This document shows positions 16,923-25,366 of a stretch of 64,000 nt of DNA, in pieces. The position numbers were made by a program, and so were the translations under genes. Location of the stretch: assembly GCF_005221385.1 (NCBI RefSeq), contig NZ_CP039904.1, positions 868,001 through 932,000 on the forward strand, in the 5' to 3' direction. Numbering within the stretch: the first letter of the stretch is position 1; each line of letters begins with the position of its first letter. Source of the DNA: Agrobacterium tumefaciens. GTDB taxonomy: Bacteria; Pseudomonadota; Alphaproteobacteria; Rhizobiales; Rhizobiaceae. The notes below the pieces were generated by a model. That model saw only the letters and a list, made by a program, of their open reading frames with translations, did not search any database and had not been told where the DNA came from.

Positions 16923-17903
16923 CTATTTTAATTCGGAGGAAATCTTTATCCGCAGTGCATTCGGTGTGTGACCAAAGCGAGCCTTGAAGCTTCCTGAAAA
17001 ATGCCCCGCACTGGAGAAGCCTGTCGCGAAGGCAACTTCCGCGATGGAAAGAGGACTTTGCTCCAGAAGTCGCCGGGCGTGATCGAGGCGGATCGCGCGA
17101 TATGTTTCCAGAAACGTCGTTTTCAGATGGGTTGCGAAAAGCCGGTCGAGGTGACGCGCGCTGGTTCCTGCCAGCTTCGCCACGGTTTGCCGGTCGAGCG
17201 GGCTTTCAATGGTGGTTTCCATTTTTTCCAGCACGGTCAGTAGAGCCGGATGGTTGGTGCCATGGCGTTCCGCCGAGGAGCCACGCTGCGGCGCGCCGGG
17301 TTCGGCCACCGCCGTGTGCAGATACCAGTCACTGACGCGCCTTGCGAAATGAGCACCCATTCTCTGCGAGATCATCGCATGCATCATGTCGAGGGGGGCA
17401 ACGCCGCCGGCGCAGGTGATGCGGTCTCCATCGAAAACAAACCGCGCCTGTCGAGGCGTGAGATGGCCAAAGGCCTCTTTCAGCACCGGCGCATGCTCCC
17501 AGTGAATCGTGAAATCGCGGTTTTCCAGCAATCCCGCCGCTGCCAGCACATAGGCGCCGCTGGAAATGCCCCCGATCCTGACACCCTGCCGCGCCAGCCG
17601 CCGTAACGTCCCGTAGGAATTTTCCGCAACGGTCCAGTCCTGCGGTCCGCCGCCCGCGCAGACGAAAATCGTGTGGCATCGATCCCCTCCGGCGGCAAGT
17701 GCCTCGCAGCCAACAATGATGCCGGACGAACTCCTGACGGCTTCCCCGTCGAAAGACAGGGGAACCACGTCGTAAAGATCGGTTCCGGCGATCAGATTGG
17801 CGGCCCGTAGCGGCTCCGCCGCCGAGGCGTAGGACATCAACGCAAAATTCGGAACCAGGATGAAACCAATGCGCTGGGCGTTCTTCTGCTCGATTGTCGT
17901 CAT
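16923..17903 (-). CDS. glxA: GlxA family AraC-type transcriptional regulator (DJ-1/PfpI + HTH)
   Basis: A 326-residue regulator. Residues about 10-190 form a DJ-1/PfpI class I amidotransferase-like domain (IGFILVPNFALMSYASAAEPLRAAN, then GGISSGAYVLAAAGLL, where the family's nucleophile position is S rather than C, as usual in the regulators). The C-terminal 100 residues carry two AraC helix-turn-helices (TVAKLAGTSARHLDRLFATHL and SIAEVAFATGFSSAGHFSGSF). Relatives such as GbdR and SouR control glycine betaine and sarcosine catabolism. It diverges from the soxB-like gene across 90 bases, so it is the natural activator of the dehydrogenase operon. The glxA name is by analogy to rhizobial glx loci. 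Confidence 0.88.
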   Translation of the reverse strand: MTTIEQKNAQRIGFILVPNFALMSYASAAEPLRAANLIAGTDLYDVVPLSFDGEAVRSSSGIIVGCEALAAGGDRCHTIFVCAGGGPQDWTVAENSYGTLRRLARQGVRIGGISSGAYVLAAAGLLENRDFTIHWEHAPVLKEAFGHLTPRQARFVFDGDRITCAGGVAPLDMMHAMISQRMGAHFARRVSDWYLHTAVAEPGAPQRGSSAERHGTNHPALLTVLEKMETTIESPLDRQTVAKLAGTSARHLDRLFATHLKTTFLETYRAIRLDHARRLLEQSPLSIAEVAFATGFSSAGHFSGSFKARFGHTPNALRIKISSELK

Positions 17904-17947
17904 GTCTCTTTTTTAAATCATAATGTCCCTAATCTGCAATGATCTTT

Positions 17948-17982
17948 CGAACGACGTCGATAAGCTTGCACGATATCGTTCG
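17948..17982. promoter_or_regulatory. Inverted repeat in the glxA/soxB divergent region
   Basis: CGAACGA and TCGTTCG are separated by 21 bases, immediately ahead of the soxB-like start and overlapping its GAGG Shine-Dalgarno. It could be a regulator-binding site, or an RNA hairpin masking the ribosome binding site. Confidence 0.4.
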
Positions 17983-17993
17983 AGGTACGCCAG

Positions 17994-19244
17994 ATGCGCT
18001 ATTCCGCCTTTTCCATTTTCAAGAACGGCCTTTTTGGCAACAAAGCGTGGAAGCCCGCATGGCGGGATGTGTCACCGAAACCGCATTATGACGTCATCAT
18101 CGTTGGCGGCGGCGGGCATGGGCTGGCGACGGCCTATTACCTTGCCAATGAATTTGGCGTCACCAATATCGCAGTGCTGGAAAAAAACTACATCGGCTCC
18201 GGCAATGTCGGCCGCAACACCACAATCATCCGCTCCAATTACCTGCTGCCGGGCAACAACCCATTCTACGAGCTCTCGATGAAGCTGTGGGAAGGGCTGG
18301 AGCAGGATTTCAATTTCAACGCCATGGTTTCCCAGCGCGGCGTGCTGAACCTCTTCCATTCGGATGCGCAGCGCGATGCCTATACAAGGCGCGGCAATGC
18401 CATGCGGCTGCACGGTGTCGATGCTGAACTTCTGGATCGCGGCTCGGTCAAGGCAATGCTGCCGTTTCTCGATTTCGACAATGCCCGCTTTCCAGTTCAG
18501 GGCGGGTTGCTGCAAAGGCGCGGCGGCACCGTGCGGCATGATGCCGTGGCCTGGGGTTATGCACGCGGTGCAGACAGCCGAGGCGTCGATATTATCCAGG
18601 GCTGCGAAGTGACGGGCATTCGCCGCGAAAACGGCAGTGTCGTGGGTGTCGAGACCAACAGGGGTTTCATCGGCTGCGGCAAGCTGGCGCTGGCGGCAGC
18701 GGGCAACTCATCGCAGGTGGCCGCCATGGCCGGGTTGAAACTGCCGATCGAAAGCCATGTGCTGCAGGCTTTCGTCTCGGAAGGCCTGAAACCCTTCATC
18801 GATGGCGTCGTCACCTTTGGCGCAGGCCATTTTTACGTTTCGCAATCGGACAAGGGCGGCCTCGTCTTCGGTGGCGATATAGACGGCTACAATTCCTATG
18901 CCCAGCGCGGCAATCTGGCGACGGTCGAACATGTGGCGGAAGCTGGCAAGGCGATGATACCGGCACTCTCCCGCGTCCGGGTTCTGCGCTCCTGGGGCGG
19001 CATCATGGATATGTCGATGGACGGTTCGCCGATCATCGACCAGACCCCGATCGACAATCTCTACCTGAATGCCGGCTGGTGTTACGGCGGCTTCAAGGCG
19101 ACGCCCGCTTCCGGTTTCTGCTTCGCCCATCTTCTCGCACGCGGCACACCGCAGGAAACGGCGACCGCATTTCGGCTGGATCGTTTCCGGCGTGGATACC
19201 TCATCGATGAAAAGGGCCAGGGCGCCCAGCCCAACCTTCACTAA
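17994..19244 (+). CDS. soxB/mgdA: Sarcosine oxidase beta-like FAD subunit (N-methylglutamate dehydrogenase subunit A)
   Basis: A 416-residue FAD-dependent oxidoreductase of the DAO/SoxB family. The Rossmann dinucleotide motif is VIIVGGGGHGLATAYYLA (about residues 34-51), followed by the acidic residue in VLEKNYIGSGN. Further family segments are VGRNTTIIRSNYL, GGLVFGGDIDGYNSY and NAGWCYGGFKATPASG near the C-terminus. In heterotetrameric sarcosine oxidases the beta subunit carries the catalytic FAD and covalent FMN. Next to gmaS and glxBCD the complex is best read as N-methylglutamate dehydrogenase, oxidising N-methylglutamate to glutamate and a one-carbon unit. It is the first gene of the plus-strand operon. 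Confidence 0.92.
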   Translation: MRYSAFSIFKNGLFGNKAWKPAWRDVSPKPHYDVIIVGGGGHGLATAYYLANEFGVTNIAVLEKNYIGSGNVGRNTTIIRSNYLLPGNNPFYELSMKLWEGLEQDFNFNAMVSQRGVLNLFHSDAQRDAYTRRGNAMRLHGVDAELLDRGSVKAMLPFLDFDNARFPVQGGLLQRRGGTVRHDAVAWGYARGADSRGVDIIQGCEVTGIRRENGSVVGVETNRGFIGCGKLALAAAGNSSQVAAMAGLKLPIESHVLQAFVSEGLKPFIDGVVTFGAGHFYVSQSDKGGLVFGGDIDGYNSYAQRGNLATVEHVAEAGKAMIPALSRVRVLRSWGGIMDMSMDGSPIIDQTPIDNLYLNAGWCYGGFKATPASGFCFAHLLARGTPQETATAFRLDRFRRGYLIDEKGQGAQPNLH

Positions 19245-19322
19245 ATCTGTAGCGGGATTTCAGGCGAAAAACCGCTCACACTTTTCGCCATCCCGCTATC
19301 TGGCGGATCAAGGACATCTGAA

Positions 19323-19598
19323 ATGGCAAGTCTCGTGCCCTGCCCGCATTGCGGGCCAAGACCCAAGGAAGAATTCACCATCAAGGGCGCAGCCCTTCAA
19401 AGGCCCGCCGCCGATGCCGGCGCGGAGGAATGGTTCGATTATGTCTATCTGCGCGACAATCCGCGCGGCGCCTATGAGGAATATTGGCACCACACATCCG
19501 GCTGTCGCCGCTGGCTGGTCGTCGCCCGCGATACCGCCACCCATGAGATATCCGCCTGCCGCGACGCCGCCGACAAGACGAAAGTGACAAACGCATGA
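19323..19598 (+). CDS. soxD/mgdB: Sarcosine oxidase delta-like zinc subunit (N-methylglutamate dehydrogenase subunit B)
   Basis: A 91-residue SoxD protein. The family zinc ligands are recognisable: CPHCG at the start, then histidines in YWHHTSGC and the terminal C before RRW. The delta subunit is a small structural partner of the alpha subunit in the heterotetramer. It starts 78 bases after soxB and its stop overlaps the soxA start by 4 bases (ATGA), so translation of the two is coupled. Confidence 0.93.
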   Translation: MASLVPCPHCGPRPKEEFTIKGAALQRPAADAGAEEWFDYVYLRDNPRGAYEEYWHHTSGCRRWLVVARDTATHEISACRDAADKTKVTNA

Positions 19599-22558
19599 GC
19601 GCTAACCGCCTGAAGACCGGCGGTCTGATCGACCGTTCCAAACCGCTTTCCTTCACCTTCGACGGCAAGCCGATGTCAGGCTTTGAGGGCGACAGCCTCG
19701 CCTCTGCCCTGCTCGCCAATGGTCAGCAACTCGTCGGGCGCAGTTTCAAATATCACCGCCCGCGCGGCATATTGACGGCGGGTGCCGCCGAGCCGAACGC
19801 CCTGATGACCATCGGCAGCGGTGGCCGTACCGAACCGAACACGCGCGCCACCATGCAGGAGCTTTATGCCGGGCTGGAAGCGAGAAGCCAGAACCGCTGG
19901 CCCTCACTCGATTTCGATATCGGCGCATTGACCGGCCTTCTTTCGCCCTTCCTCGGCGCGGGTTTCTATTACAAGACCTTCATGTGGCCCGCCGCCTTCT
20001 GGGAAAAAATCTACGAGCCCTTCATCCGCAAAGCCGCCGGTCTCGGCAAGGCGAGTTACGAGGCGGATCCGGATACCTATGACAAATGCTGGGCGCATTG
20101 CGATCTGCTGGTGATCGGTTCCGGCGCGGCGGGGCTGGCCGCTGCCCTTGCCGCAGGACGTCATGGTGCGCGCGTCATCATTGTCGATGAACATTCCATG
20201 GCAGGCGGCGGGCTCCTTTCCGAAACCGCGATCATCGGCGGCAAGAGCGCTGCCGATTTCGCGGCGCAATGTGTCGCCGAACTCGAAGCCTTGCCGAATG
20301 TGACGGTGCTGACGCGCACCACTGCCTTCGGCTGGTACGACGGCAATGTCTTCGGCGCGCTTGAGCGTGTGCAAAAACATGTGACCCACCCGCAAGCGCA
20401 TGTGCCGGTGGAGCGCCTGTGGCGCATCGTCGCCAAGCGTGCGCTGCTCGCCGCCGGCACGGAAGAACGGCCGCTGGTCTTCGGGGGCAATGATATTCCC
20501 GGTGTGATGATGGCCGGCGCCATGCGCAGTTATCTCAACCGTTATGCCGTAAGCCCCGGCACGGCGACGGCGATTTTCACCACCAACGACAGCGGTTATG
20601 CGCTCGCCCGCGATCTGGAAGCACAGGGTGTCACCCTCGCCGCCATCATCGATAGTCGCGAGCAGGGTAATCCGGGCTACGAAGGCAAGGCGCGTGTTAT
20701 CAAAGGTGGAGTCGTCTCGAATGCAAAAGGCGGCAAGGCGCTGTCCGCCATAGAGATTTATGCCAATGGCCGCACGGAGAGCATGAATATCGATGCGCTG
20801 GCCATGTCGGGCGGTTTCAGCCCCATCATCCATCTTGCCTGCCATCGCGGTGGAAAACCGGTCTGGTCAGAAGACAATGTTGCCTTCCTTGCACCCGCCA
20901 GTCTCAAGGGGCTCGAACTCGCCGGAGCGGTGTCCGCGATAAACGGCATCGCCGCCTGCCTTGAGGATGGCGCGCGAAAGGGCGCGGCGCTTGCGCAGGA
21001 TCTCGGTTTTGCAGCGACCACACCGACATTCGGCGTCGTGGAAAACGATGTCGTCGCCCGGCCCGCAAAGGCGCTCTGGTCCATCCCCGGCATCAAGGCC
21101 AAAGCCTTTGTCGATTACCAGAATGATGTCCATCGCAAGGATCTTGGCCTTGCCGTCAACGAAGGTTACGGCCATGTCGAACTGGCCAAGCGTTATACGA
21201 CAAACGGCATGGCGACCGATCAAGGCAAGCTTTCCAACGTCAATGCCATCGGGCTGCTGGCCGAGGCGCGCGGCGTTTCCCCGGCAGATGTCGGCACCAC
21301 CACCTTCCGGCCGTTCTACACACCCGTCTCCTTTGGCGCACTGACGGGAGCCTATCACGGTCAGCATTTCCAGCCTGTGCGCAAATCGCCGCTGCATGGC
21401 TGGGCCGAAAAGAATGGGGCCATCTTCGTTGAAACCGGGCTCTGGTATCGCTCCTCCTGGTTTCCCCGCAGCGGCGAAAACGGCTGGCGGGAAAGCGTTG
21501 ACCGCGAAGTTCTGAATGTGCGGAAAAATGCCGGCCTCTGCGATGTATCGATGCTCGGCAAAATCGAGATTTGCGGCAAGGACGCCGCCGAATTCCTCAA
21601 CCGGGTTTATTGCAACGCTTTCCTGAAACTGCCGGTCGGCAAGGCGCGATATGGCCTGATGCTGCGTGAAGATGGCATGATCTATGATGACGGCACCACC
21701 AGCCGGCTGGAGGAAAACCGTTTCTTCATGACGACCACCACGGCCTATGCGGCAGGTGTCATGAACCATCTGGAATTCTGCGCCCAGGCACTCTGGCCGG
21801 ATCTCGACGTGCGGCTTGCCTCCGTCACCGACCAATGGGCGCAGATGGCGATTGCCGGGCCGAAGGCGCGTACCATTCTGCAAAGAATCCTCGATGAGGA
21901 TATTTCCGATGAGGCCTTCCCCTTTCTTGCGGCCAAAGAAATCTCGCTGTTTGGCGGGCAATTGCACGGGCGCCTGTTCCGGATTTCCTTCTCCGGCGAA
22001 CTGGCCTACGAGCTCGCCGTCCCCGCCGGTTACGGTGAAAGCGTTGCCGATGCGCTGATGGAGGCGGGCAAGTCCGAGAACATCATGCCTTATGGCGTTG
22101 AGGCGCTCGGTGTGCTGCGCATCGAAAAGGGCCACGTCACCCATAACGAGATCAATGGCACGGTGGTGCCCGCCGATCTCGGCTTTGCCAAAATGGTCTC
22201 TGCCACCAAGGCCGATTTCATTGGCCGGCGGATGCTGGAGCGCGAGGGGCTTTCCGCCGCCGACCGTCCGAGCCTCGTCGGCGTCGTGCCGCTTGATAAA
22301 AACCAGTCCTTCCGCACCGGCTCGCATATTCTTGCGAAGGATGCAGCGGCAACGCTGGAGAACGATCAGGGCTATGTGACCTCAAGCGCGTTCTCACCCC
22401 ATCTCGGTTCCACCATCGGCCTCGCCCTCGTCAAGAATGGCCCCGCGCGGCATGGCGAGGAAGTCGTGGTCTGGAACGGTCTGCGCAATGAATTCACCGC
22501 CGCGCGCCTGTGCAATCCGGTTTTCTTCGACCCTGAGAACGAGAAGCTCCATGTCTGA
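19595..22558 (+). CDS. soxA/mgdC: Sarcosine oxidase alpha-like subunit (N-methylglutamate dehydrogenase subunit C)
   Basis: A 987-residue multidomain subunit. Residues 1-100 form a ferredoxin-fold domain without an iron-sulfur cysteine set. Residues about 168-460 form a pyridine-nucleotide-type Rossmann domain (LLVIGSGAAGLAAALAAG, about 171-188; GGNDIPGVMMAGAM). The C-terminal about 370 residues are a GcvT-like folate domain (WRESVDREVLNVRKNAGLCDVS, GKIEICGKDAAEFLNR, FSGELAYELAVPAGYGE), which transfers the one-carbon unit to tetrahydrofolate. Length matches heterotetrameric sarcosine oxidase alpha. It overlaps soxD by 4 bases and soxG by 8. Confidence 0.94.
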   Translation: MSANRLKTGGLIDRSKPLSFTFDGKPMSGFEGDSLASALLANGQQLVGRSFKYHRPRGILTAGAAEPNALMTIGSGGRTEPNTRATMQELYAGLEARSQNRWPSLDFDIGALTGLLSPFLGAGFYYKTFMWPAAFWEKIYEPFIRKAAGLGKASYEADPDTYDKCWAHCDLLVIGSGAAGLAAALAAGRHGARVIIVDEHSMAGGGLLSETAIIGGKSAADFAAQCVAELEALPNVTVLTRTTAFGWYDGNVFGALERVQKHVTHPQAHVPVERLWRIVAKRALLAAGTEERPLVFGGNDIPGVMMAGAMRSYLNRYAVSPGTATAIFTTNDSGYALARDLEAQGVTLAAIIDSREQGNPGYEGKARVIKGGVVSNAKGGKALSAIEIYANGRTESMNIDALAMSGGFSPIIHLACHRGGKPVWSEDNVAFLAPASLKGLELAGAVSAINGIAACLEDGARKGAALAQDLGFAATTPTFGVVENDVVARPAKALWSIPGIKAKAFVDYQNDVHRKDLGLAVNEGYGHVELAKRYTTNGMATDQGKLSNVNAIGLLAEARGVSPADVGTTTFRPFYTPVSFGALTGAYHGQHFQPVRKSPLHGWAEKNGAIFVETGLWYRSSWFPRSGENGWRESVDREVLNVRKNAGLCDVSMLGKIEICGKDAAEFLNRVYCNAFLKLPVGKARYGLMLREDGMIYDDGTTSRLEENRFFMTTTTAYAAGVMNHLEFCAQALWPDLDVRLASVTDQWAQMAIAGPKARTILQRILDEDISDEAFPFLAAKEISLFGGQLHGRLFRISFSGELAYELAVPAGYGESVADALMEAGKSENIMPYGVEALGVLRIEKGHVTHNEINGTVVPADLGFAKMVSATKADFIGRRMLEREGLSAADRPSLVGVVPLDKNQSFRTGSHILAKDAAATLENDQGYVTSSAFSPHLGSTIGLALVKNGPARHGEEVVVWNGLRNEFTAARLCNPVFFDPENEKLHV

Positions 22559-23099
22559 TTTCAAGCCTGATTTCAAATCTGGTTTCCGGCCGACCCTGCG
22601 CCCGGTGCTGGGCAAAAAGGGAGCAATTGCTTCCACCACCATCAAGCTCTCTCCCCTGGCGGAAGGCGCAATCATCCATGTGCTGGCCGCGCCCGGTGCA
22701 GCGGATATGGAAGTCCGCCTGTCCAGTCTCGCAAAAGGCGATGTGCGGGCGGTCTCTCCCGGCCAGTGGTTCATCGTCGGCGAACAGCCGCTGTCTCACG
22801 CGGACATGAAGACGTTTCTTGCGGCGCTTGAACCGCAGGCAACGGGTGTGGACCAGAGCCAGGGGCGCGTACGAATCCGAGTCGAAGGCAGAATGGCCGA
22901 GCGGGTGCTGGCAAAAGGAACGGCGGTCGATCTTTCCATCGCCGCTTTTCCGGTGGGACGCTCCGCCACGACGCTGATCGGCCATATCGCCGCCCATCTC
23001 ACCCGGCTTGACGGGCAGGTGTTCGAAGTCATCGTTTTGCGCGGTTTTGCCGAAAGCCTGTGGGACGATCTTGCCCGGATGAGCCTCGAATTCCAGTGA
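22551..23099 (+). CDS. soxG/mgdD: Sarcosine oxidase gamma-like subunit (N-methylglutamate dehydrogenase subunit D)
   Basis: A 182-residue SoxG protein starting MSDFKPDFKSGF, with family-like segments SPGQWFIVGEQP, AVDLSIAAFPVGRSATTLIGHIAAHLTRL and FAESLWDDLARMS. The gamma subunit is related to the GcvT fold and packs against alpha. The ATG at 22551 overlaps the soxA stop by 8 bases; earlier in-frame starts lie inside soxA. It is the last gene of the operon and meets the LacI gene tail-to-tail with only 9 bases between stops. Confidence 0.9.
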   Translation: MSDFKPDFKSGFRPTLRPVLGKKGAIASTTIKLSPLAEGAIIHVLAAPGAADMEVRLSSLAKGDVRAVSPGQWFIVGEQPLSHADMKTFLAALEPQATGVDQSQGRVRIRVEGRMAERVLAKGTAVDLSIAAFPVGRSATTLIGHIAAHLTRLDGQVFEVIVLRGFAESLWDDLARMSLEFQ

Positions 23100-23108
23100 T
23101 CCTATCGG

Positions 23109-24149
23109 CTATGTCCAGATGCTCTCGGGCGTCAGGATTTCAAACGGAACGATCCGCTGTTCGACGGAGGATGTGTCCCCATTCTCGACGCGCCGTAACA
23201 TCACATCGATCAATTGCTGCGGCATCCTGTCGAGGGGAAGCGGCAGCGAGGCGGTAATCAGCCCTTCGTTCAGGCCCTTGCGCGTTTCCGGGCCGATATC
23301 GTTGCAGACGATCTTTATGCTGCGCTGCCTTTCCACCGGCAGTTCCCGAAGCGCCCTAAGAACGCCGGATATGCCACCGCCATTGACATAGATCCCCCGG
23401 AGGCCGGGTTCAGCAGCGATCATGTCGCGGATGATCACATAGGCATTTTCAGGCTCTTCGAAAGTTAGCAGCGTTTCCGCCACCTGCAATTCAGGCGTGT
23501 TCTCGCGCATGTAGGAGCGGAAGCTGGCATCCGAAACATCCTGACACTGATAACGGTTGCTGCCGATCAGCGGCACGACCACACCCTCGCCCTTCACCGT
23601 CTGGCTGAGGAACCATGCCGCCGTGCGGCCCCGTTTCCAGCTGTCGGTGCCGACGAAACCCGCGCGGCTCGCCGCCGATAGATCGGACACGTAGGTTACC
23701 ACGGGAACGCCCCTGCCCCGCAACTCGTCGATTGCCTGGCTGACGAGCGGATGATCGGCCGTCACCACCGCAATGGCGCTGCAGGTTTTGCCCATCTTCA
23801 GGAGATTGGCGGAAACGGCCTCGGGCGAAAGATCGTCCTCGAAAACCACATCCGGCTCGATAACGCTGTCCGGCCTCTGACGTGCCGCCGCGACGATCCC
23901 TTCCGCCCACAACCGGTAGAGCGGCCGATGGGATTGCTGCAGCAGGAAACCAAGCCTGTAGTGGGGCATGGCCTCACGACGCCGGTCCTTGATGGTGCCG
24001 AGACCATAAAAACCGATCTCCTCTGCAGCCTTGAGAATCTGGTCGATCGTATCCTGACGCACGGCGGTCGAACCGTGCAGCAGCCGGTTGACCGTGGAGA
24101 TGCTGACGCCGGCGGCTTTCGCAAGATCGGTAATGGTGGGTCGGTTCAT
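23109..24149 (-). CDS. LacI family transcriptional regulator
   Basis: A 346-residue repressor. The N-terminal helix-turn-helix and hinge helix are TITDLAKAAGVSISTVNRLLHG (about residues 5-26). The rest is a periplasmic-binding-protein-like sensor domain of the sugar-responsive type (YRLGFLLQQSH, VPVVTYVSDLSAASRAGFVGTDSWKRGRTAAWFL, GIYVNGGGISGVLRAL). It diverges from the sugar binding-protein gene and most likely represses the importer/isomerase operon until the sugar or a metabolite is present. GAGG precedes the ATG. Confidence 0.93.
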   Translation of the reverse strand: MNRPTITDLAKAAGVSISTVNRLLHGSTAVRQDTIDQILKAAEEIGFYGLGTIKDRRREAMPHYRLGFLLQQSHRPLYRLWAEGIVAAARQRPDSVIEPDVVFEDDLSPEAVSANLLKMGKTCSAIAVVTADHPLVSQAIDELRGRGVPVVTYVSDLSAASRAGFVGTDSWKRGRTAAWFLSQTVKGEGVVVPLIGSNRYQCQDVSDASFRSYMRENTPELQVAETLLTFEEPENAYVIIRDMIAAEPGLRGIYVNGGGISGVLRALRELPVERQRSIKIVCNDIGPETRKGLNEGLITASLPLPLDRMPQQLIDVMLRRVENGDTSSVEQRIVPFEILTPESIWT

Positions 24150-24166
24150 GGCGCCTCACAATTGTA

Positions 24167-24176
24167 TCATCGATGA
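24167..24176. promoter_or_regulatory. Candidate LacI-family operator
   Basis: TCATCGATGA is a perfect 10-bp palindrome with the central CG usual for LacI-family sites. It lies 18 bases upstream of the LacI start, inside the divergent, AT-rich 148-base promoter region shared with the sugar transporter operon. Confidence 0.45.
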
Positions 24177-24297
24177 ATGACACGGAATGATATGAAATGC
24201 AACATTAAATGAAATATAAATTCCATTCTCAGGAAAATGAAAGATATAAATCATCTTGTCATTTTGGCCCATCGGGAGAATGGGCAGGGAGGAAACA

Positions 24298-25263
24298 ATG
24301 GCATATTTCAAGAAATTTCTTATAGCGGGCGCGGCATCGCTGGTGATGGCATGCGGCGCGTCTGCGGCCAACATCGCCGTTGTCGGCGGTAAAAACGATG
24401 ATGCGTTCTGGAACCTCATCAAAAAGGGCGTGGATGACGCGCGCCTCGTGGTCGAGGCGAATGGCGGCAAGGTCAATTACCTGCGTCTGCAGACCTATGA
24501 CAATTTCGCGCCTGATGTCGTGCAGCTCATCCAGACCGCCGTCAGCCAGAAGGTCGATGGTCTCGTCATTCCGAACTGGGTGCCGGAAGGCGAGGACCCG
24601 GCGATCCGCGAAGCCATCAAGTCCGGCATCAAGGTCATTCTCATGAATGCCGGCGGCCATGAAAAGGCGAAGGAACTCGGTGCGATCAACTATGTCGGCT
24701 CCGATGAATATCTGGCGGGCGTCGCCGGTGGCGAATATTTCGCCAAGCAGGGCAAGAAGAACGTCATCTGCGTCAACACCGTCCCGGGCGCCGCCAATCT
24801 CGAAGCCAGATGCAAGGGTGTTCTGGACGGCATCACCAAGGCCGGCGGCAGCGGCAAGCAGCTGCCGCTGCCCGCCACCAGCTTTGGCGATGCCACCGCT
24901 GTCGCCGAGGCGATCAAGGCGACGCTGCTTCAGGACAGCAAGATTGACGGCGTCCTCACCATTTCGGCGGGTGACGCGGATTCAGCCGCCATTGGCGTGA
25001 TGCAGGCCGGCAAAACCGAAACGGCCCTGCTCGGGACCTTCGACCTCAACCAGTCCGGCCTCGACCGCATCAAGGACGGGACACAGGGTTTTGCAATCGA
25101 CCAGCAGCCCTATCTGCAATCGCTGCTGGCGGTGACGCTTCTGGCCTCAGCCATCGATTTCGGAACCGATCTGCCGACCGCGCCGGTGCTGACCGGCCCC
25201 AACATCGTCGACAAATCCAACATCCAGGCCACGCTTGCCGGCGTCGCCAAGGGTGCGCGCTGA
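24298..25263 (+). CDS. Sugar ABC transporter substrate-binding protein (ribose type)
   Basis: A 321-residue periplasmic binding protein of the ribose/galactose (type I) class. The signal peptide is MAYFKKFLIAGAASLVMACG with cleavage near ASA-AN. The mature protein has the family pattern NIAVVGGKNDDAFWNLIKKGVDDA and DGLVIPNWVPEG. GGGAGGAAAC lies directly before the ATG at 24298, better than the upstream in-frame start. First gene of the operon with permease, ATPase, three TIM-barrel isomerases and a dehydrogenase. The ligand is probably a sugar or cyclitol but cannot be fixed. Confidence 0.93.
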   Translation: MAYFKKFLIAGAASLVMACGASAANIAVVGGKNDDAFWNLIKKGVDDARLVVEANGGKVNYLRLQTYDNFAPDVVQLIQTAVSQKVDGLVIPNWVPEGEDPAIREAIKSGIKVILMNAGGHEKAKELGAINYVGSDEYLAGVAGGEYFAKQGKKNVICVNTVPGAANLEARCKGVLDGITKAGGSGKQLPLPATSFGDATAVAEAIKATLLQDSKIDGVLTISAGDADSAAIGVMQAGKTETALLGTFDLNQSGLDRIKDGTQGFAIDQQPYLQSLLAVTLLASAIDFGTDLPTAPVLTGPNIVDKSNIQATLAGVAKGAR

Positions 25264-25277
25264 GCGATGATCCGCGC

Positions 25278-25316
25278 CCGATCCCGACACCCGGCAATGC
25301 CGGCGTTCGGGATCGG
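25278..25316 (+). other. Nested stem-loop after the sugar-binding protein gene
   Basis: CCGATCCCGA pairs perfectly with TCGGGATCGG (10 bp), and the enclosed loop contains a second perfect hairpin, CCGGC-AAT-GCCGG. It sits 14 bases after the stop and before the permease gene, with no T-run. This is the usual place for an RNA-stabilising element that raises binding protein over permease expression. Confidence 0.65.
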
Positions 25317-25366
25317 CAGGCAAGGGCATCCCCGCAAAACCCAGGGTCAATAGTGGAGTGAACGAC

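Noticed and set aside
20867..22327. 486-residue minus-strand frame opposite soxA
   Set aside because: Antisense to a well-recognised gene, with no recognisable domain.
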